A stretch of 64,000 nt of DNA from Isoetes taiwanensis (GCA_021234155.1 JAJEKV010000041.1:5510829-5574828); one strand, 5' to 3'; shown: positions 22,801 through 34,556, numbered from the stretch's first letter. Numbers and translations: made by a program. The notes: generated by a model not told the origin, from the sequence alone.

Positions 22801-23321
22801 CCAAGCCTTGCTTCATATGGGCCATGCTACGGTTGATACTATGCCTTGGCACGAACTTCCAAAGATGTAGCCCGGATCTTTGTTCAGTATGCAAGCAAAA
22901 ATCACAAGCAATCTCAACTCGTGGCCATCCAAAATACTTAGATCTAAAAATCCAGATTTTGTAACTAGCCAAAGGCGGATGGAAGAATGCCATTTCGTCA
23001 TACCCGTATGCAAGGACTTCAAGAAGTGGCTGCGCTCGGCTAAATAGCTATGTATCGGAGCAAAGCTTGGATTCAAAACCCTCCCAAACACCAAATCCCT
23101 TGGCGTTTTCCGGCAGCAAGCTTCGGATTCAAAGCCCTAAAAACGTACTCTTACGCCTTTAGCGACTCGAAGAAATCCATCCCCCGGACCGTGGAAAATG
23201 CATACATCTGGGCGCCAAAACGTATGAGCCACCGCAGGTATACGTACTTTTTTTTTTCAAAAAAACCCCTTCTCCGTCCACGCACATGTATTCTACGGAA
23301 TACATGTGTGAACCCCCCGGG
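19869..23321. mobile_element. 3453-bp TIR element with 8-bp target duplication (CCCGGGGGG family, copy B)
   Basis: The left end CCCGGGGGGTTCACCTCTA and the right end ...GTGAACCCCCCGGG are perfect inverses over 14 bases. The unit is flanked by CTCCGTAT at 19861-19868 and 23322-23329. It is the longest of three family members in the window. The inside shows short open frames only, such as minus-strand 22703-22993, for which I recognise no family. A decayed or spliced transposase may hide here, but I could not demonstrate one. The insertion splits LINE ORF2. Confidence 0.85.
21895..22215. repeat. Tandem duplication inside the TIR element
   Basis: Two diverged units of about 140 bp (21898-22035 and 22072-22211) share GACCATATCTA-T-AGACCATA, CTCTGTTTGC-TTGAAAC and AAATGCCTAAAA, each ending in GACAAATAG. 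Confidence 0.6.
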
Positions 23322-24063
23322 CTCCGTATATCGGGCAGTCACTAATCATATGGTTCTCATCCTCTATTCTCCCCCCGTCACAGATTCTGCATATCCTGTC
23401 CTCCTTGTCTACCCCTCTCCACCTGTCTTTTTCGATTCTTAGATCATGGCTTCCCATCCTAAATCTGGCTAGTGTGTCCCTTTTGTTTTTCCCCAATATG
23501 TTATCCCGGTATATCTGATGTCCTATTTGTTGGTCTGGATTAAAAACTTGTATGAGCCAGTCTGTCTTGGGTCATGTATGCCTTTGCAGCCATGCTCTTG
23601 TCGCTATGTCTGCCCACTCCTCATTCCACCGCCCCTCTTCTATTAGGTCACTCAGGTTTAATCCCATCTGTCTGGTCCATGTTGCCACTTCTTTAAACCA
23701 TCCAGTGCTTTCGAGGATATGTGATTTTGCTGATTCTGTGATTGCAATGCTGGACAGTTTTCCTTGTATGTCTCCCGCGTTGTCTCTGAGCAGGTACCTT
23801 ATGGTTCTCTCCCATGCTCTCACTTCCATTGGTTTCTGCCCTGTTTCGAGGACCATGATTGTCAGCGGCGTGTTTGTCCTTACCCTGAATTCCTGTCTGT
23901 GCCATTGCCTAAGAATTCCTTCCTGCTTTTCCCAGTTTCTTTCTGTTAAACCTGGCCCCCATGCTTCGCTCCGCATAACCTGAGTGGTGGCTATTGCTGC
24001 ACTGAATAGATAACATTTGATGTCCCAATCAGTTATTCTACTTCTGTTACAAAAGTTTTTCAT
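23322..24063 (-). pseudogene. LINE ORF2 C-terminal region with zinc knuckle
   Basis: The tail reads ARFRMGSHDLRIEKDRW and CRICDGGRIEDENHMISDC, a C-x2-C-x8-H-x4-C knuckle common at the end of LINE ORF2. An in-frame stop follows WLQRHT at 23572. The stretch is truncated by the TIR element and continues at 19868. Confidence 0.75.
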
Positions 24064-25827
24064 GTTAAAGTAGCTTCCTATAGCTGATTGGAATCTAGCG
24101 TTAGCTCCTTTGGCCCATTTCCCTGTGCCATGCGCATCATAACCTAGATATCTGTATTCTGTTGGTTCCTCTATCTCTTCACCTTTATATCTGAAAGGTT
24201 TATGCCTGTTCTTGTGTCCAAAGATGACTATCTTAGTTTTTGCTAGATTCCTTGTCGTCGCACCGTATCCTCACGTAATTGTTCTAGAATTTTGAGCGTA
24301 CCGTGCATCCCTTTGTTCTTTGTTGCCATCATACTAAGATCATCCGCATATAGCATTATCGGTACCTTCGTTGTCTCCTAGTGTGGGGGCATACTGTCTC
24401 CATCTTTGCTCGCTATGTACCAGTAGTGCGTCTATGTATATTCCAAACAGAGTTGGGGATAACGGGCAGCCCTGCTTTACACCGGTGTCACAGATTATCG
24501 GCTGTCCTTCCTGTTCCATCTTAGCATACACCTTGTGGTATAGTCTTGCTATCGATCCTACCATATTTCTCGGGGCTTGCATGTCCATCAATCTTTTTAG
24601 CAACTTCTCTCTCGGGACTGTATCAAATGCTTTTCTGAAATCTACAAAGCAGCAGATTATTTTCCTTCCCTGCACTTTGTTCTGCTCTATTAATATCCGA
24701 AGGGTCACGAGGTGATCTGTGGTTGAGTGCTCCGGTCTGAACCCTGCTTGCCCCTGTGCTCTCATATTTCCTTCTTCTGCCCATTTCTTTAGTTTGTTAT
24801 CCAATACCTTTCCAAACCATTTTGCGAAAATCGAGCTTACCATTATCGTCCTGTAGTTCCCTGGATCTTTTCTGTTTCCTGCCTTATGTAGAGGTATGAC
24901 TCTATTGTATGTCCATCTGTCTGGAAGTCCTGTATGTATGATGCCATTGAAAATGTCTGTAACCTGTCTGCCGATTTCTGTTTCGGCACACTTCAGCAGT
25001 TCCACGGTTAGTCCGTATAGATCCGATGCTTTATGATTGGCCATCCTGTTTAGGGCTAGCATTACTTCTAACATGTTGAAGCATGGTTTGTCCTGATCAT
25101 GCTGTATTGGTATTGGTACTGGAGGTGCCCCTGTCTTATATAATTTGTCCAGGTAATTCTCCCATCCCTCGGTTCCAATGCCATCTTGTGCGTTCTTTGT
25201 TTTCATATTGCTACCCCCTCCTTTGTTTTTGAGTCCTCTCCAAAATCTTCGGGGCTGTTTTTTCAGCATTTTCCCCATGTACCATTGGTGCTGTAACAGG
25301 TTATTGTATCTCTTCTTCTTCAGTAATCTTATGTATGCTGCCTTTTCTTCCCGGTATGTCTCCTTTCCCCTGTGTTTTCTTACATTCCTCTTGTATTCTC
25401 TACACTCGTCATCATACCATACTAAAGCTCTGAATGCCCTGTTCTTCCTGATTTTGATCTTTTTCCCAAACACCTCTGTTGCTACCCTTACCATGATGTC
25501 ATTTAGGGTGTTTCCGTTCTCACTTGCATTGTGCTTTCCCCAGTTCCATTCTCCCATTTCCTCCTTGATCATTTGGGTGAAGGTTTCTGCGTATTTCTCC
25601 TGGAACTGAATCCTCACCCTGTCTTTATTATCTTCCTTTCTTTCTGTGCTATCTTTTTGTGGCGTCCCCCCTAGCCCGATTGTTAGTTTAATCGGTCTAT
25701 GGCTTTCCCTTTTCCCAGTCGGCCATTCTTGTAGTATCAGTCCTTCTATCTTTTCCGCTGCTTGATCGTTCACAATTATAAAATTATGACTGCCAAATAT
25801 GCCTAATTTGCTCTGCATCCATAGCAA
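24064..25827 (-). pseudogene. LINE ORF2: endonuclease end and reverse transcriptase
   Basis: The 495-codon frame starts inside the endonuclease (NFIIVNDQAAEK, ESHRPIKLTIG). It continues through a linker into reverse transcriptase: NYRTIMVSSIFAKWFGKVLD, GQAGFRPEHSTTDHL, FVDFRKAFDTVPR (motif A Asp) and GVKQGCPLSPTLFGIYID (motif B). The catalytic YADDL (motif C) lies just beyond, in another frame at about 24345, so a shift near 24360 breaks the gene. The enzyme would prime on nicked target DNA. No complete endonuclease or ORF1 is present. Confidence 0.9.
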
Positions 25828-25933
25828 CTACTTGCTTCCCTTTGTTTGAGCTTGGGTTTACTTTGTTAGATCCTTGATGCACCTGGTATTCTTGTTCATT
25901 GCAAGCTCGTGTTTACTGCCTCTATTGTTCAAC

Positions 25934-26059
25934 ATTGTATTCTCTATTGTTGTTTATTGGAGACGCCCAGATGAGGCTTTTCTTTCAGCTCTTCTTCTTC
26001 ATTTAGTTGTCTGATGGTTTTGAGAATTGAGTTTATCTTCGTATCACGATAAGAAGATA
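25934..26059 (-). promoter_or_regulatory. LINE 5' end: one 50-bp monomer and terminal hairpin
   Basis: The monomer ATTGTATTCTCTATTGTTG ... GACGCCCAGATGAGGC (25934-25985) is followed by a shared 50-bp segment and an imperfect hairpin TATCTTCGTATC / GATAAGAAGATA at 26034-26059. A four-monomer version with the same hairpin is at 41102-41385. Tandem 5' monomers serve as promoters in several LINE families; promoter activity is inferred. Confidence 0.55.
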
Positions 26060-26099
26060 AATGGAATTCTCAGCACCATTGATACATAGATATTGAGTT

Positions 26100-26733
26100 A
26101 GTTAGGGTTCCTTCTTTTATACCTTTCTTTCCATTCTCCTTCCTCATTAGCACATCTGCGTCTCCTTGCTCGTGCCCTTCTTTGCCTTGATCTTCCCACC
26201 CACCCGCCCCATCGCACACTGATAGCTAGTACGTATATTTGCAAAGGATTTTTGCATCTCTTGTTGGCTCGTATTTTGGTTGTAAGTTTGCGGCCCCCTT
26301 AGCTATGGAGGGTTTGCATATGGTTGTGATTGTGGCCCCCGTGCCACTGGATGGTTGGAAAATGGTGGCCCTTGTGCCAGCGGATGGTTGTGAGGTTGTG
26401 GCCCTCGTGCCAGTGGTTGGTCATGTAAGATTGGAGGCCCTCGTGCCTAGTATGGTTGGTTGTGAGATTATGGCCTCGAGTCAATGGTTTCTTGCCAGGC
26501 GTTTTGGTTGCGTGGTTGCAGCCTAGCAATATGATTGTTATAATACCTTATTTCTTGTAATACATGTGCAGATTGGTAGTTTGTGAGCTTCTGGTGTCTC
26601 TTCACGCTTTGTGTTTGCAAGCCTGCTCTATTAGCTTTGTTGTAGGAGACTCGAGCACCATTGCAGTTAATAGAGAAGTGTTTTTGAATTCATTAAGGTT
26701 ATCGAAACCACACTAGTAGCTAGTATGTTTATC
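26100..26733 (+). repeat. Repeat family R, left copy
   Basis: The stretch is homologous in the same orientation to 40102-40950. Shared words include GATCTTCCCACC, GGAGGCCCTCGTGCCTA, GGTTGTGAGATTA, GTGAGCTTCT(G) and the run up to CATTGCAG. It directly abuts the left inverted repeat of the 13.4-kb unit. The plus-strand open frame inside (26239-26526) is low-complexity Val/Gly and I do not believe it codes. Confidence 0.55.
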
Positions 26734-26763
26734 ATTAGGGCGGATTTGGGGTCTGAAAATGGC

Positions 26764-27380
26764 CTCCTATCAGCCATTCCACGTCATATTTCCGCTCCCT
26801 TTTTCCCATGCCACCTAGGATACCAAACTCTCATAATTACAGATTTGCTTGGAATATTCTTTCGGAATAAGGGGGATTGCACACTCATGGCGCCATATGT
26901 ATTTAATTCTGTTGGTTGTCAGACGGACTGATGCAACACGTGGCGCTTCTAAAATGCCACTTGCATTATAGCATACCGGCAACTCATTACGGTGTCTCTT
27001 GGTAAGCGTGCGCGTCACCGCCTTCTACATTTCAAAATTTGAATGTGTAGGTTGAAGCTTTGTATCAGATCAGACTTTCATTTCGAGGCGCTGCGGCTGC
27101 GCCTTAACCGATCTTCACTTCATCCTAATACAGGCTTCCCGCCCCCACAATTCGAAATTTAAATTTGCTTAATGTATAAAAGCATGGATTGTAGGAGAAT
27201 GGACTTTTCGATTTCCATATGCACGTTGCAAATTTCAAAAACGGTTAGTATACGGACGTTCGGCTCACACGGCTTAATTGTGTTGGGGCATAAAAAAATA
27301 CCACACCTTGATTTCGCCGCGCGATCTACACACAATATGGAAGTTGCTTGTTGTCAAATTAAACTTAAACACAAGTGAGG
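26764..27380. repeat. Subterminal segment duplicated at 28620-29230
   Basis: Both copies share CCATTCCACGTCATATTTCC, GATTTGCTTGGAATATTC, CACGGTGTC-like text, CGCCTTCTACATTTCAAAA, and TTGTTGTCAAATTAAA with AAACACAAGT. The inner copy lacks the outermost 20 or so bases of the inverted repeat. A nested or tandem end duplication explains this. Confidence 0.65.
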
Positions 27381-27535
27381 TCGGCACTTACGTGGTTTTC
27401 TCGAGGAGGGTTTGGAGTGTTTTTTTTTTAATCCCAATTATCGACATAGTGTGACGTAGCATCTTGGTATTAAATAGTATGTTAAATTCGAATTATACCG
27501 GTGTTCATTTTCAGGTTAAACTCAAATCATATAGG

Positions 27536-27646
27536 TTTAGGAATAAGGTTAAAAAAGGAAGATATTGGATATTTAGGAATAAGGTTAAAAAAGGAAGATA
27601 TTGGATATTTAGGTACAAGGTTAAAAAAGGAAGATATTAGATATGG
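27536..27646. repeat. Three tandem copies of a 36-37 bp unit
   Basis: The unit TTAGGAATAAGGTTAAAAAA followed by GGAAGATATTGGATAT is repeated three times with few changes. Confidence 0.8.
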
Positions 27647-27863
27647 CTCAAATTTCGAGATATGCACATAATGGCATGTAATGATGGTTGATAGGACTGG
27701 AATACGAATCATTCCTATGATTTTCACGTCTAATCCAGCCTATATCTATTCCAACCTAGATTGGCGCCCATTCTCCCCCCAATCTCCACCCAATCTTCGC
27801 TAGATCCTCCGCCCAATTTCTCTAGTCCATCGCCATGAAGAGATCAGCTACGGAAAGCCGGAG

Positions 27864-28061
27864 GTGTCCTCCAAGAGGCGCCTATTACGGCTAGAAGAGG
27901 TGTTCCCTCCGCAGTTCCCTCCGCTGCCCACGGTTCTTGCTTTGAATGCCTTTGATTCCTCTGATTCCTTTGACGAGGAATCAGAGAATGAGGAATCAGA
28001 GGAAATTTCGGAGCAGGAGTTCATCACAGGTGTTCTTGAAATTTGGATAGGAGATTCTTGA
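27864..28061 (+). CDS. Small acidic hypothetical protein
   Basis: The 65-codon frame has a Pro-rich part (EVFPPQFPPLPTVL) and a Ser/Glu-rich part (DSFDEESENEESEEISEQE). The codon pattern is coding-like, and a GT donor-like site and an acceptor (TTTTTTTTGCAG at 28224-28235) follow, so it may be one exon of a larger gene. Function unknown. Confidence 0.3.
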   Translation: MSSKRRLLRLEEVFPPQFPPLPTVLALNAFDSSDSFDEESENEESEEISEQEFITGVLEIWIGDS

Positions 28062-29199
28062 GAAAATGAGTATTCACCGAAGCGGAGAAGAAGTCAAGAT
28101 GATGAAGAAGATGAAGAAGTTGAAGACTAATCCGCTGACTTCGAGGAGCTCATGGCGTTAGTTCATGGTACATGCATGTTTTCTTTCTTTTCTTAAGCAT
28201 TTAACTAACGGTTATTTCTTATTTTTTTTTTGCAGATGGTGAAGCAGATGAATGAAATTTGTTAGGGCAGAGCACCTCTTATTTTTTTTTTCCTTGTTCT
28301 TAGCCTCCGGCTTGCCTCCAACTTCTTACCATATATGACGCAAGCCTCCAGGGCTTTTTTGTTGTGAATAGTTGAAGCCTTCCGGCATTTAAATTTACAA
28401 AATGATGTAAAGCCATACGGCCATAAAAAATTTTGAATGTAAAAAGTTTTTGCTTCTAATTCCATTTGAATACCTAACTTTTTTTTACTGTACATGTGTT
28501 ACCACTCTTAAGTACATAAGTCATTATCCCTTTTCAAAGAGCATATTATTTTTCAAGGATCACACCAAGCTTTTAATAGTACATATGCAACAAAAAATGG
28601 AACACACTAAATTAGCAAGATCGTGTGATCCACATTCTTATTTGTTGTCAAATTAAAATTAAACACAAGTCCAGTCTCCCATTTGCATATAAAATATCTA
28701 TCATTCCAAGTTATATTATGTTTTATGAACTAAAATGGCCTCCTATCAACCATTCCACGTCATATTTCCGCCCCTTTTTTCCCGTCAGATTTGCTTGGAA
28801 TATTCTCCCGGAATAAGGGGAATCGCATATCTATGGCGCAACTCATGACGGTGTCTTGGTTTGTCAGATACCAATCATGCGCATCACCGATTCTTGTCTT
28901 GCCCTATTTTCATTTAGAGTCCATTCCGCCTTCTACATTTCAAAATTTGAATGTGTAGGTTGAAGCTTTGTATTAGACTTTTCGTTTTTTTGCGATTGCG
29001 CCTTAAAAGTTAAGAATCGGGATCTTTACTTCATCCCAATACTGGGCTTCCCCCCCCTACAATTCGAATTTTGAATTTGCTTTTGTATAAAAGCATGGAT
29101 TGTAGGAGAATGGACTTTTCGATTCCATATGCACGTTGCAAATTTCAAAAACGAGGTTAGAAAATGCTGGTGAGCCTCAAACGGTTTAATTGTCTTTGG

Positions 29200-31760
29200 G
29201 GCATACAAATTGTACACATTCATTTTTTGCGCCGTATGCGATCCACGCGGTATGGAAGCTCCAAATGATGTGTGGATAAGGATCCAAACTGACTTCGGGA
29301 ATATGCTCCAGTCTTCAATCGCAAAAAGGAGGTCTAAAAATAAGAACTTAGACCTCGACATGTTGCGTCTTGCAGGCTCAAAAAGTGTCGACATCTGGGC
29401 GGATGACAGTTTATATCCATTGGATCCATTGAGTGGCAAGAAACCGTCATTTCGGGACGTTTCAAGTTTAGTCCGATTTTGTGGTGACGGTAACTCTGGC
29501 CTGTTGGGATATTGTGAGAGATTGAGAGAGGATGAAGGCATTCGGAATCGAATACAGTTCCTTGAGATGAGCTGATTCCGATTGTCACAAGAGAATTGTA
29601 ACTTAAACCAGCAGCTCTTTTTTCTCTCGCTTCATTACTCCACTGTGATGAAGGAAAGGAATGACGGCTTTGGGGAGGGAAACTTCTTTGAGATCTGAAG
29701 TGGACAAGTCCAAATTGGTGATAGGGCAGCTGCAAGAAAAGATCCAAGAGCTCGAAAAAGAGCAAACTTTGGGCTTCAATGTAGGTTAAAGAATTTGAAG
29801 AAAACACCCCTTGGCTTGCGAGAAAGGAAGAAGCATTATCGGCCCGATAGAGGAACTGAAGTTTGGATCAAGTGCATTCAGACGCGCAGTGGTCACGGCC
29901 ACAAGGTCCGTTTACAACACTAGCAAAGGCCAGTTAAGATCTGGGGAAACTAGAAGCAATCTTGGTTACGTAGTGAAGAACCTAGCGACGAACAGGGAGA
30001 TAGTGGACATGATTTGTCAGCCCTACAACTCTCCTCTCAAGAAGATGGTATTGGAAATGGTACTAGGGGAGATCTACAAGAAGTTAGAAGCGACAGATGT
30101 ACAGACTGTTTGTGATGATGTAGGCATCGGTGAGGCTTGGTTACCGATTCTCTATTCAAGCCATTCCACCTAAGCGTTGAAAAGAATGGGCACAAAAAAA
30201 GTATTCGCTCCACGTCCACAAATTGTCGAGAATACAAGGGTTACTAGGACAAAGATGGTGTATGCCATATTAGGAGAGATGCACCACGTTGAATGTGCTG
30301 GTCCTGCCATAGCCATAAAAGATAAGAATGGCAAGGATTGTTGTGATATAGTTGGAATGAATGAATGAATAATAATCTTTGGGTTGACCTGGTTACTCTC
30401 TTACAATTCCTTGTCAAATATTATGACTTAACATTTTGCGAGAAACTAATGGTGAGATTGAAGTTTGCATAAAATTGGATGAAATGGAACCCGACCAAGT
30501 TTGAGAAGTATGAGAGGGTATCCGTTGTCATCATGAATAGAGCAATTGAGAATGCAATTGCACATGCTAAATCAAAGAGCAACAAGAATAATAAAAAGAT
30601 GTAGAGGTGACGGGGCCGAGGAGAAGAAGTGTGGAAAAATGGTTCTCATGTCAATCAAGATGACACACGGTGGTTAGGTCTCTTTAAAGTTCGAGAAAAG
30701 AAACCCACGAGGTATTGAAATGGGTGTTCAATCAAACCGACATCCCGAGTCTAATATCTAGATTCGAGGGAGGGAAAAATTGCAAGTAGATCACTATGGA
30801 TCTTACAAAGTAATTTTTCACTTGGCGCCCGATTTAAAAACCGAGAAAGCAAATGTACAACATAAGTGGAGGCGGACAAGGAACATGCAAAAGTTGTGCA
30901 TCTTTGCAATCATGCAAGGAAGTCAAAATCTTGGGAAGACTGTTTCAACCTTGTCCCTTAACCAAGCAAATGCTCCTAATAGAGGAGAAGAAGATCCCAA
31001 GTTCCATGGCATTTTCCCCATTCCATTAGAGAGGGTTCATATCGCACTTTGCACGCGGCTTTGTGAGAATCATCGACAAGATGATATTTTTTGAGTGCGT
31101 GATTCGTGTGGAACATTTCGGACAAGAAGAGAAGAGAGGAAGGAATTCGTAGAGAGTTGAACATGTTCTATCGAAGCGAGTTTGCATGGTGGCAATGTAA
31201 GATTAGAGCTTCGATGAGAAACGGGCGGGGAAGAACAAGTGTGCCTCGTAAAGGTGTCAATTGAGGGGTGAAAGCTCGACGCTTCATAAAGAATCATAGA
31301 GAGGCTCGAGCGGAAACCGGATGGGAGAAAAGGTCTATGAATTTGGAAAATTGCTGGTTGATGCGGAGGCGAGGACCCCGCCTGAGATGGCGTTCGTTCG
31401 GCATTGAGGAAAAAAAAAGCATGGGATGCATTGTGCGAATTGTTCCCATATACATTGAGAGAGAATGGACCTCACAAGAGAAGATGATGAAATGTTCGTG
31501 CAAGCGAATAACAAATTTATTAAAGCTTTCATAGACGATGGGGGAGAGTGAAGTCACGCGACTACTTGCACATCTTTTGGGCTCATGCACCTTGGTTTTT
31601 AGGAAGTATGGAAGCCTAGCGGTGTGGAGTGCACAAGGCATGGAGAAGTCGCATAAACAAGCTAAAATAGTCTTTCATCGTAACACTCAAAGAGGGGTGG
31701 AAATGTGGGAACCAACCCTCTAAGACAGATGACATAGTGGTTTTATAGAAGGGCGATGGC
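29200..31760 (+). pseudogene. Decayed transposase-like gene of the 13.4-kb element
   Basis: Frames at 29210-29575, 29811-30173 and 30177-30368 follow each other on the plus strand and look coding: LRLAGSKSVDIWADDSLY, NLATNREIVDMICQPYNSP, KKVFAPRPQIVENTRVTRT. Further fragments occur at 31,000-31,070 (FHGIFPIPLERVHIALCTR) and about 31,540-31,700 (GSLAVWSAQGMEKSHKQA). The last two have the feel of the middle and C-terminal parts of large eukaryotic transposases. I cannot name the family and see no catalytic triad. Stops and shifts are frequent. Confidence 0.35.
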
Positions 31761-31941
31761 TAAATCGACAAGAAGGTCGCTTTAAGGAGCAACCGTAAGT
31801 GTCAGAAAACACCATTGGCATAATGTCAAGAGAAAACGGAAAGTTGCTTGGCAAAATTCTAGGGCCCCACTAGCATCGCATAGCGGTGGAGATCTAAGAG
31901 ACAAAGAATCGGTAAAAAAGTATACTTGTAATGTGTAGCAT

Positions 31942-32006
31942 GTTCACACACGGCCAAGTACTTGCCTCCAACCTTGTTTACAACCGTAGCCAGGCGTCGT
32001 GTGATC
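31942..32006. repeat. CACACGACG hairpin, copy 1
   Basis: The left arm GTTCACACACGGC and right arm GGCGTCGTGTGATC form an imperfect inverted repeat of about 65 bp, the first of a family dispersed through the right half of the 13.4-kb element. Confidence 0.5.
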
Positions 32007-32054
32007 TTATTTTTGTATCATACGTGACACGCTGGAGTTCGCTATTGCTTGCAT

Positions 32055-32633
32055 TTATGTGGCTTTCGTCGTGTGAAGCTTTACAAGATAATAATAAAAA
32101 GGGTTACTTTTGATTAAAGTTGTGAAAGATGTTACATTGAAAAACAAAATACAACGACTCATTGTTGCTCCAAAGGCGAGCTCTTCTTCATTATCTTCAT
32201 CATCATCATCAGCTCCGTCCTCGTCTTCGTCTTCGTCTTCATCTCTTCCCCTCAAGCGAGCAATCACCCTATCCAAACGTTCCTCCAATCTGTCCACCAT
32301 CTCTTTGTACATGTCCCGCTCCCGTCCCAATAGCACAAGCGTGTTCTTACGCTTTGAATTGCCGTCATAACCACCTCGGTCGCGGTTGTTGGGGCATGTC
32401 ATCTGTCGACCTTCTATTCAACCGCTGATTTGCCTCTCTTGGCTCTGAAGCATGAGAAGGTTGAATTCATTCTCTTCTTCTTTCTGCTGAATTGTAACGG
32501 CGTTTTCCTTTAGAAGATCATCTTGCTCCTTCAACCTCTTCATTAGAACACCCAACACTATGTCAGAAGGGAGTTCTATCCTCTTGCGTTTTCCCTTATC
32601 AGCGGTTGAGGATGTGGAGGCCATAGATGACAA
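32055..32633 (-). CDS. Small coiled-coil cargo protein, paralog 1, with acidic tail
   Basis: The start at 32633 gives a basic N-terminus (KGKRKR), then ELPSDIVLGVLMKRLKEQDD and a coiled coil. This is the same opening as the genes at 34.4 and 35.3 kb (LPVDITLAVVMKRFKEIHDE). The second frame (32402-32055) carries a further coiled coil (MVDRLEERLDRVIARLR) and an Asp/Glu run encoded by GTCTTC-type repeats. The two may be one gene with a shift near 32410, or two exons. Function unknown. Confidence 0.45.
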
Positions 32634-32856
32634 ATGGGAGGGACGTTAAGATTATAGAAGTGAGGAGCAAAGACTCTAACCGGCGGAAGGAGCACAATGC
32701 AAGGACCTCAATTTATACATATTAGCGCTTTGAACATATTAAACAACGGTCATTGCTTTGTCGCACGCGTGTCGGCCGGATTTCGGGTTGTCCGCTAGAA
32801 CACATTAATGGTGCTTCGTCCATTTGGAACACATTAATAACTATTCTAACTAAATC

Positions 32857-32924
32857 AGATATCACACCACGCTGAAATCGCACACGAGCTTTAAAACCCT
32901 ATGAAGGGTTTCGCCGTGTGATCC
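32857..32924. repeat. CACACGACG hairpin, copy 2
   Basis: Arms ATATCACACCACGCTGAAAT and TTTCGCCGTGTGATCC lie between the paralog 1 and paralog 2 genes. Confidence 0.55.
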
Positions 32925-33339
32925 GTCTTTGTCATTCTCTACCACGGATATTGAAAATTAAAAATAGGAAACGTAATATTCGCACATTTGTCAAAAAAAC
33001 TTTTCCCATTGAGAAATAAAACCATTACAAACATTAAAAAACGCCCCCTCTAGGAGGAGCCCGATGCCTATGATCGCCGCAAGCTCTTCCTAGAGGGCGG
33101 TGATAATTTTTTACGCTCCTCCAACATGATTGCACGCCCCATAACCACGTTCTCATATTCCGCGAACCTTATCTTCCCGCTCATCGAAGTTGAGCTCGGG
33201 CAGCCTCTCCCAGCCGATTGCGCCCTAAGCCTCTCTTGAGGTTATATCTCGGGGCTGCGCCTAATTGGCGGTCTAAGGCAGCCCTACCGATTGTCGCACA
33301 CTAAAATCACCTCCCCTCAGAAGGCGGCCTTTTCCTCTG

Positions 33340-33489
33340 CCGCTTAACCAGCTTGGCGACGTCTTCATCATTCTTTTCTTTTAGAAGGCAGATCCGTTCC
33401 TCCGCTTCAAAGACGAATGTTTTGAATTTCCTTGACCAAAACTTGAGACAAGATCTCCGGCAGGGATGGGCGGAGCCTGGAGGCCATTG
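33340..33489 (-). CDS. Paralog 2 fragment of the coiled-coil cargo family
   Basis: From the ATG at 33489 the frame reads MASRLRPSLPEILSQVLVKE, weakly like the LP-x2-I-x-x-V-x-x-K opening of the other paralogs, and then stops. Downstream, in another frame, come Lys/Glu-rich helical residues. Probably broken. Confidence 0.3.
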
Positions 33490-33968
33490 AAAGTGATGGG
33501 AGAACAGGGAGAGATGGCTGAGGGCGGATGTGGTAGAACAGGAGATGGCGGATAGGAGAAGACAAAGGCCTCCGACGTTTTATATAGAAACTAGAGATCT
33601 TACTGGAATCTACGGTTATGAAAGTACCGATAAAGTTGTGTAATAATCCCACGAGGCTTAAATTATAGCATGCAATTAGGCAACTTGGTAGCCTATGTTC
33701 GCATCATGGGATCCGTCATATCTATCCGTAGCCGCATTGTATGCGAGGCCGCATACAAAAGACAGATGTTATTGTGGCAAATAAGATGCCACGCCCTTGG
33801 CATGACGTTGTCATCCACAAGCCCACGATGTGAATAGGCGTTGTCATCCACATGCAAACCAAGATTTACCCGCAAGTTATCACATAATCTAACTAGATAT
33901 TTGTGTTACATATACTTTTCCATTAATAAATTAGGAATTTATACATACAACGAGGTGTACGTTGTGGA

Positions 33969-34040
33969 GATCATACACGACGCGAAATCCATTGATTGCT
34001 ACCTAATTGCAAGAATGGCATTTCAAGGCCGTCGGTGATC
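33969..34040. repeat. CACACGACG hairpin, copy 3
   Basis: The left arm GATCATACACGACGCGAAAT and right arm ATTTCAAGGCCGTCGGTGATC enclose CATTGATTGCTACCTAATTG. That loop recurs in copy 5 (34843-34912), so the two copies came from one segmental duplication. Confidence 0.7.
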
Positions 34041-34125
34041 TTTTAATAAAACAAAACAAGAGAGAATGATAGAAGCAAGAAACAGAGCAAATTTTTCTTT
34101 GAAACAAAAAATATATATACAATGG

Positions 34126-34480
34126 CTACGGATCTTCATGATCCTGTAGCTGAAGCCGTAAAGCTGCGTTCTCATCCTCCGCAGCTCGAAGCTTCTTCTC
34201 CATATCTTCTAGCGCCTGCGAAATATTGTGTGCAGTTAAAACTGCCTCGACCCTACGGCTATTGGCCTCTCGGTACCTGGTTAATGTTGCCGCGAGCTCA
34301 AGGTCTCGCTCATGCAGCAGCCCCCTCGTGAATTCTAACTTTGCCCACCGCCTCCATCTTCTCGGACGATTTAGGCGGTACTTTTCGTCATGAACCTCCT
34401 TGAATCTCTTCATCGCCACGTAAAGGGTGATGTCCGCGGGCAGCAGCCGGGGCGCGGCTATTTGGAGGAGGATGATGATG
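34126..34480 (-). CDS. Coiled-coil cargo protein, paralog 3
   Basis: The frame reads MKRFKEVHDEKYRL, a basic patch (RPRRWRRWAK), ELAATLTRYREANSRRVEAV and ALEDMEKKLRAAEDENAALR, a strong heptad coiled coil. Upstream, a MASSSSS start at about 34473 and LPADITLYVAMKRF lie in different frames, so a shift breaks the N-terminus. It matches the 35-kb paralog residue for residue over ALEDMEKKLRAAEDEN. Function unknown; self-association is likely from the coiled coil. Confidence 0.5.
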
Positions 34481-34489
34481 CCATCGGAG

Positions 34490-34556
34490 GAGAAGGCGGA
34501 AGGCGGAAGGCGGAAGGCGGAGAAGATGAGCAGAAGGCGGAAGGCGGAAGAGGATC
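34490..34556. repeat. GGCGGAA heptamer microsatellite
   Basis: GGCGGAA is repeated several times with one interruption, directly upstream of the paralog 3 gene on its own strand. Confidence 0.8.

Larger units (their letters stand above)
19590..26059 (-). mobile_element. LINE (non-LTR retrotransposon), split by a TIR element
   Basis: ORF2 runs on the minus strand from 25827 with the end of an AP endonuclease, a reverse transcriptase and a C-terminal zinc knuckle. It is interrupted at 23321/19869 by a 3453-bp insertion. Across the insertion the frame rejoins as DCPIYG then DIRDRYRNIRWGEP and stops near 19709. An A-rich tail may be represented by the T-rich stretch at 19585-19598. The 5' end (25934-26059) holds a regulatory monomer and hairpin shared with 41102-41385. 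Confidence 0.8.

Noticed and set aside
26033-26060. Helitron 3' hairpin
   Set aside because: A hairpin is present but no CTRR end follows, and the unit is tied to LINE 5' monomers.
26239-26526. 95-codon Val/Gly-rich frame
   Set aside because: It comes from short internal repeats (GATGGTTG, GTGGCCC) in repeat family R. The homologous right copy does not keep the frame.
32110-32428. Plus-strand Ser-rich and His/Arg-rich frames
   Set aside because: They are complements of the acidic Asp/Glu tract of the minus-strand coiled-coil ORF.
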